Shown: piece by piece, positions 63,730 to 64,000 of the stretch
Position numbering within the stretch: the stretch's first letter is position 1
Layout: each line of letters starts with the position of its first letter
Source of the DNA: an uncultured Gammaproteobacteria bacterium
GTDB lineage: Bacteria; Pseudomonadota; Gammaproteobacteria; GCA-002705445; GCA-002716945
Direction: 5' to 3'
Assembly: GCA_905479195.1 (NCBI GenBank)
Contig: CAJQLO010000001.1
Span: 124,001-188,000 of the forward strand
Length of the DNA: 64,000 nt
The notes under the pieces: model-generated
Told to the model about the DNA's origin: nothing
Database searches by the model: none
What the model saw: only the letters and a program-made list of their open reading frames with translations
Position numbers and translations under genes: made by a program

Positions 63730-64000
63730 ATGAAGAAAAATAATCACATAGACAGCGATGGCAATGTTCAGATGGTAGATATTAGCGATAAAGCCGTAAC
63801 TCGCCGTAAAGCTATAGCTTCAGGTTATATAAGTTTAAGCGGGATAGCTTTGGACTCCATTAGAGGTGGCAATAAAAAAGGAGATGTATTAACAGTAGCT
63901 CAAATTGCTGGTATACAGGCTGCTAAAAATACTTCTACATTGATACCTTTGGCTCATCAATTAAATATCATAAGTGTAAATATTAATTTTAAAATTAAAG
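63730..64000 (+). CDS. moaC: Molybdenum cofactor biosynthesis protein MoaC (3' end outside window)
   Basis: The first 90 residues of MoaC are present. MoaC converts the GTP-derived intermediate to cyclic pyranopterin monophosphate. Landmarks are MVDISDKAVTRRKAIASG, KKGDVLTVAQIAGI and the conserved TLIPLAHQL with its catalytic His. The start ATG at 63730 is in a 68-base region divergent from rdgB. The frame runs off the window edge, so no conclusion on gene completeness is possible. Confidence 0.93.
   Translation, partial: MKKNNHIDSDGNVQMVDISDKAVTRRKAIASGYISLSGIALDSIRGGNKKGDVLTVAQIAGIQAAKNTSTLIPLAHQLNIISVNINFKIK

Overview
This window is chromosomal DNA from a low-GC bacterium with very tight gene packing. 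Most neighbouring genes overlap or lie a few bases apart. Several gene neighbourhoods are typical of gammaproteobacteria: trpGDC-speD-coq7, rplM-rpsI, zapA/ygfB-pepP-ubiH-ubiI, hemL-thiE next to a rubredoxin, gmk-rpoZ-spoT, ubiE-ubiJ-ubiB, polA-cytochrome c4-dsbA, ubiK/glnK-amtB and priA-argS. The compact genome, TRAP transporter, glnK-amtB and pyrophosphate-dependent phosphofructokinase suggest a streamlined aquatic or marine gammaproteobacterium, possibly of the sulfur-oxidiser or SUP05 kind. No rRNA or other phylogenetic marker was aligned, so family-level placement is a guess. There is no prophage, CRISPR array, transposase or integrase.

Layout. 1-3.1 kb: tryptophan genes trpE (cut by the window edge), trpG, trpD, trpC. 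3.1-4.8 kb: a VOC protein, speD and coq7. 4.9-8 kb: ribosomal proteins L13 and S9, rpiA and ilvA. 8-9.5 kb: a lysine-repeat histone H1-like protein, an EVE protein and the cell-division gene zapA with a small coiled-coil partner. 9.6-13.8 kb: ygfB, pepP and two ubiquinone hydroxylases. 13.8-18.2 kb: a TauE/SafE exporter and a three-gene operon converting serine through hydroxypyruvate and glycerate to 2-phosphoglycerate. 18.2-20.3 kb: hemL, thiE and a short rubredoxin gene. 20.3-24 kb: a MATE transporter whose 3' end is duplicated on both sides of a higher-GC acyltransferase gene, the clearest accessory insertion here. 24-30.5 kb: ferredoxin, plsC, a DUF255 protein, lgt-thyA-folA, apaG and two unknown small proteins. 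30.6-39 kb: gmk-rpoZ-spoT-ubiE-ubiJ-ubiB-uvrD. 39-43 kb: TRAP transporter genes and thrB. 43-48.7 kb: polA, cytochrome c4, dsbA, folD, tRNA-Arg, a c5-type cytochrome and ubiK. 48.7-51.4 kb: torF-glnK-amtB behind a sigma-54-type promoter. 51.4-57.3 kb: a divergent speE/speD-like pair, a HAD phosphatase, argS and priA. 57.3-57.8 kb: a gene-free stretch with clustered DnaA boxes, a candidate replication origin. 57.8-64 kb: an HNH nuclease, hemH, PPi-dependent phosphofructokinase, a 5'-3' exonuclease, an M48 lipoprotein protease, rdgB and the start of moaC.

How the genes fit together. Seven ubiquinone genes (coq7, ubiH, ubiI-like, ubiE, ubiJ, ubiB, ubiK), two c-type cytochromes, dsbA, hemL and hemH point to an aerobic respiratory lifestyle. 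The serine-to-glycerate operon, folD, thyA and folA suggest notable one-carbon or glyoxylate traffic. Nitrogen supply appears to be under sigma-54/NtrC-type control. The observations most worth following up are the cargo insertion at the MATE gene, the DnaA-box cluster, the second diverged polyamine-type gene pair, the sigma-54 promoter, and the recent repeat in the omega-subunit tail.
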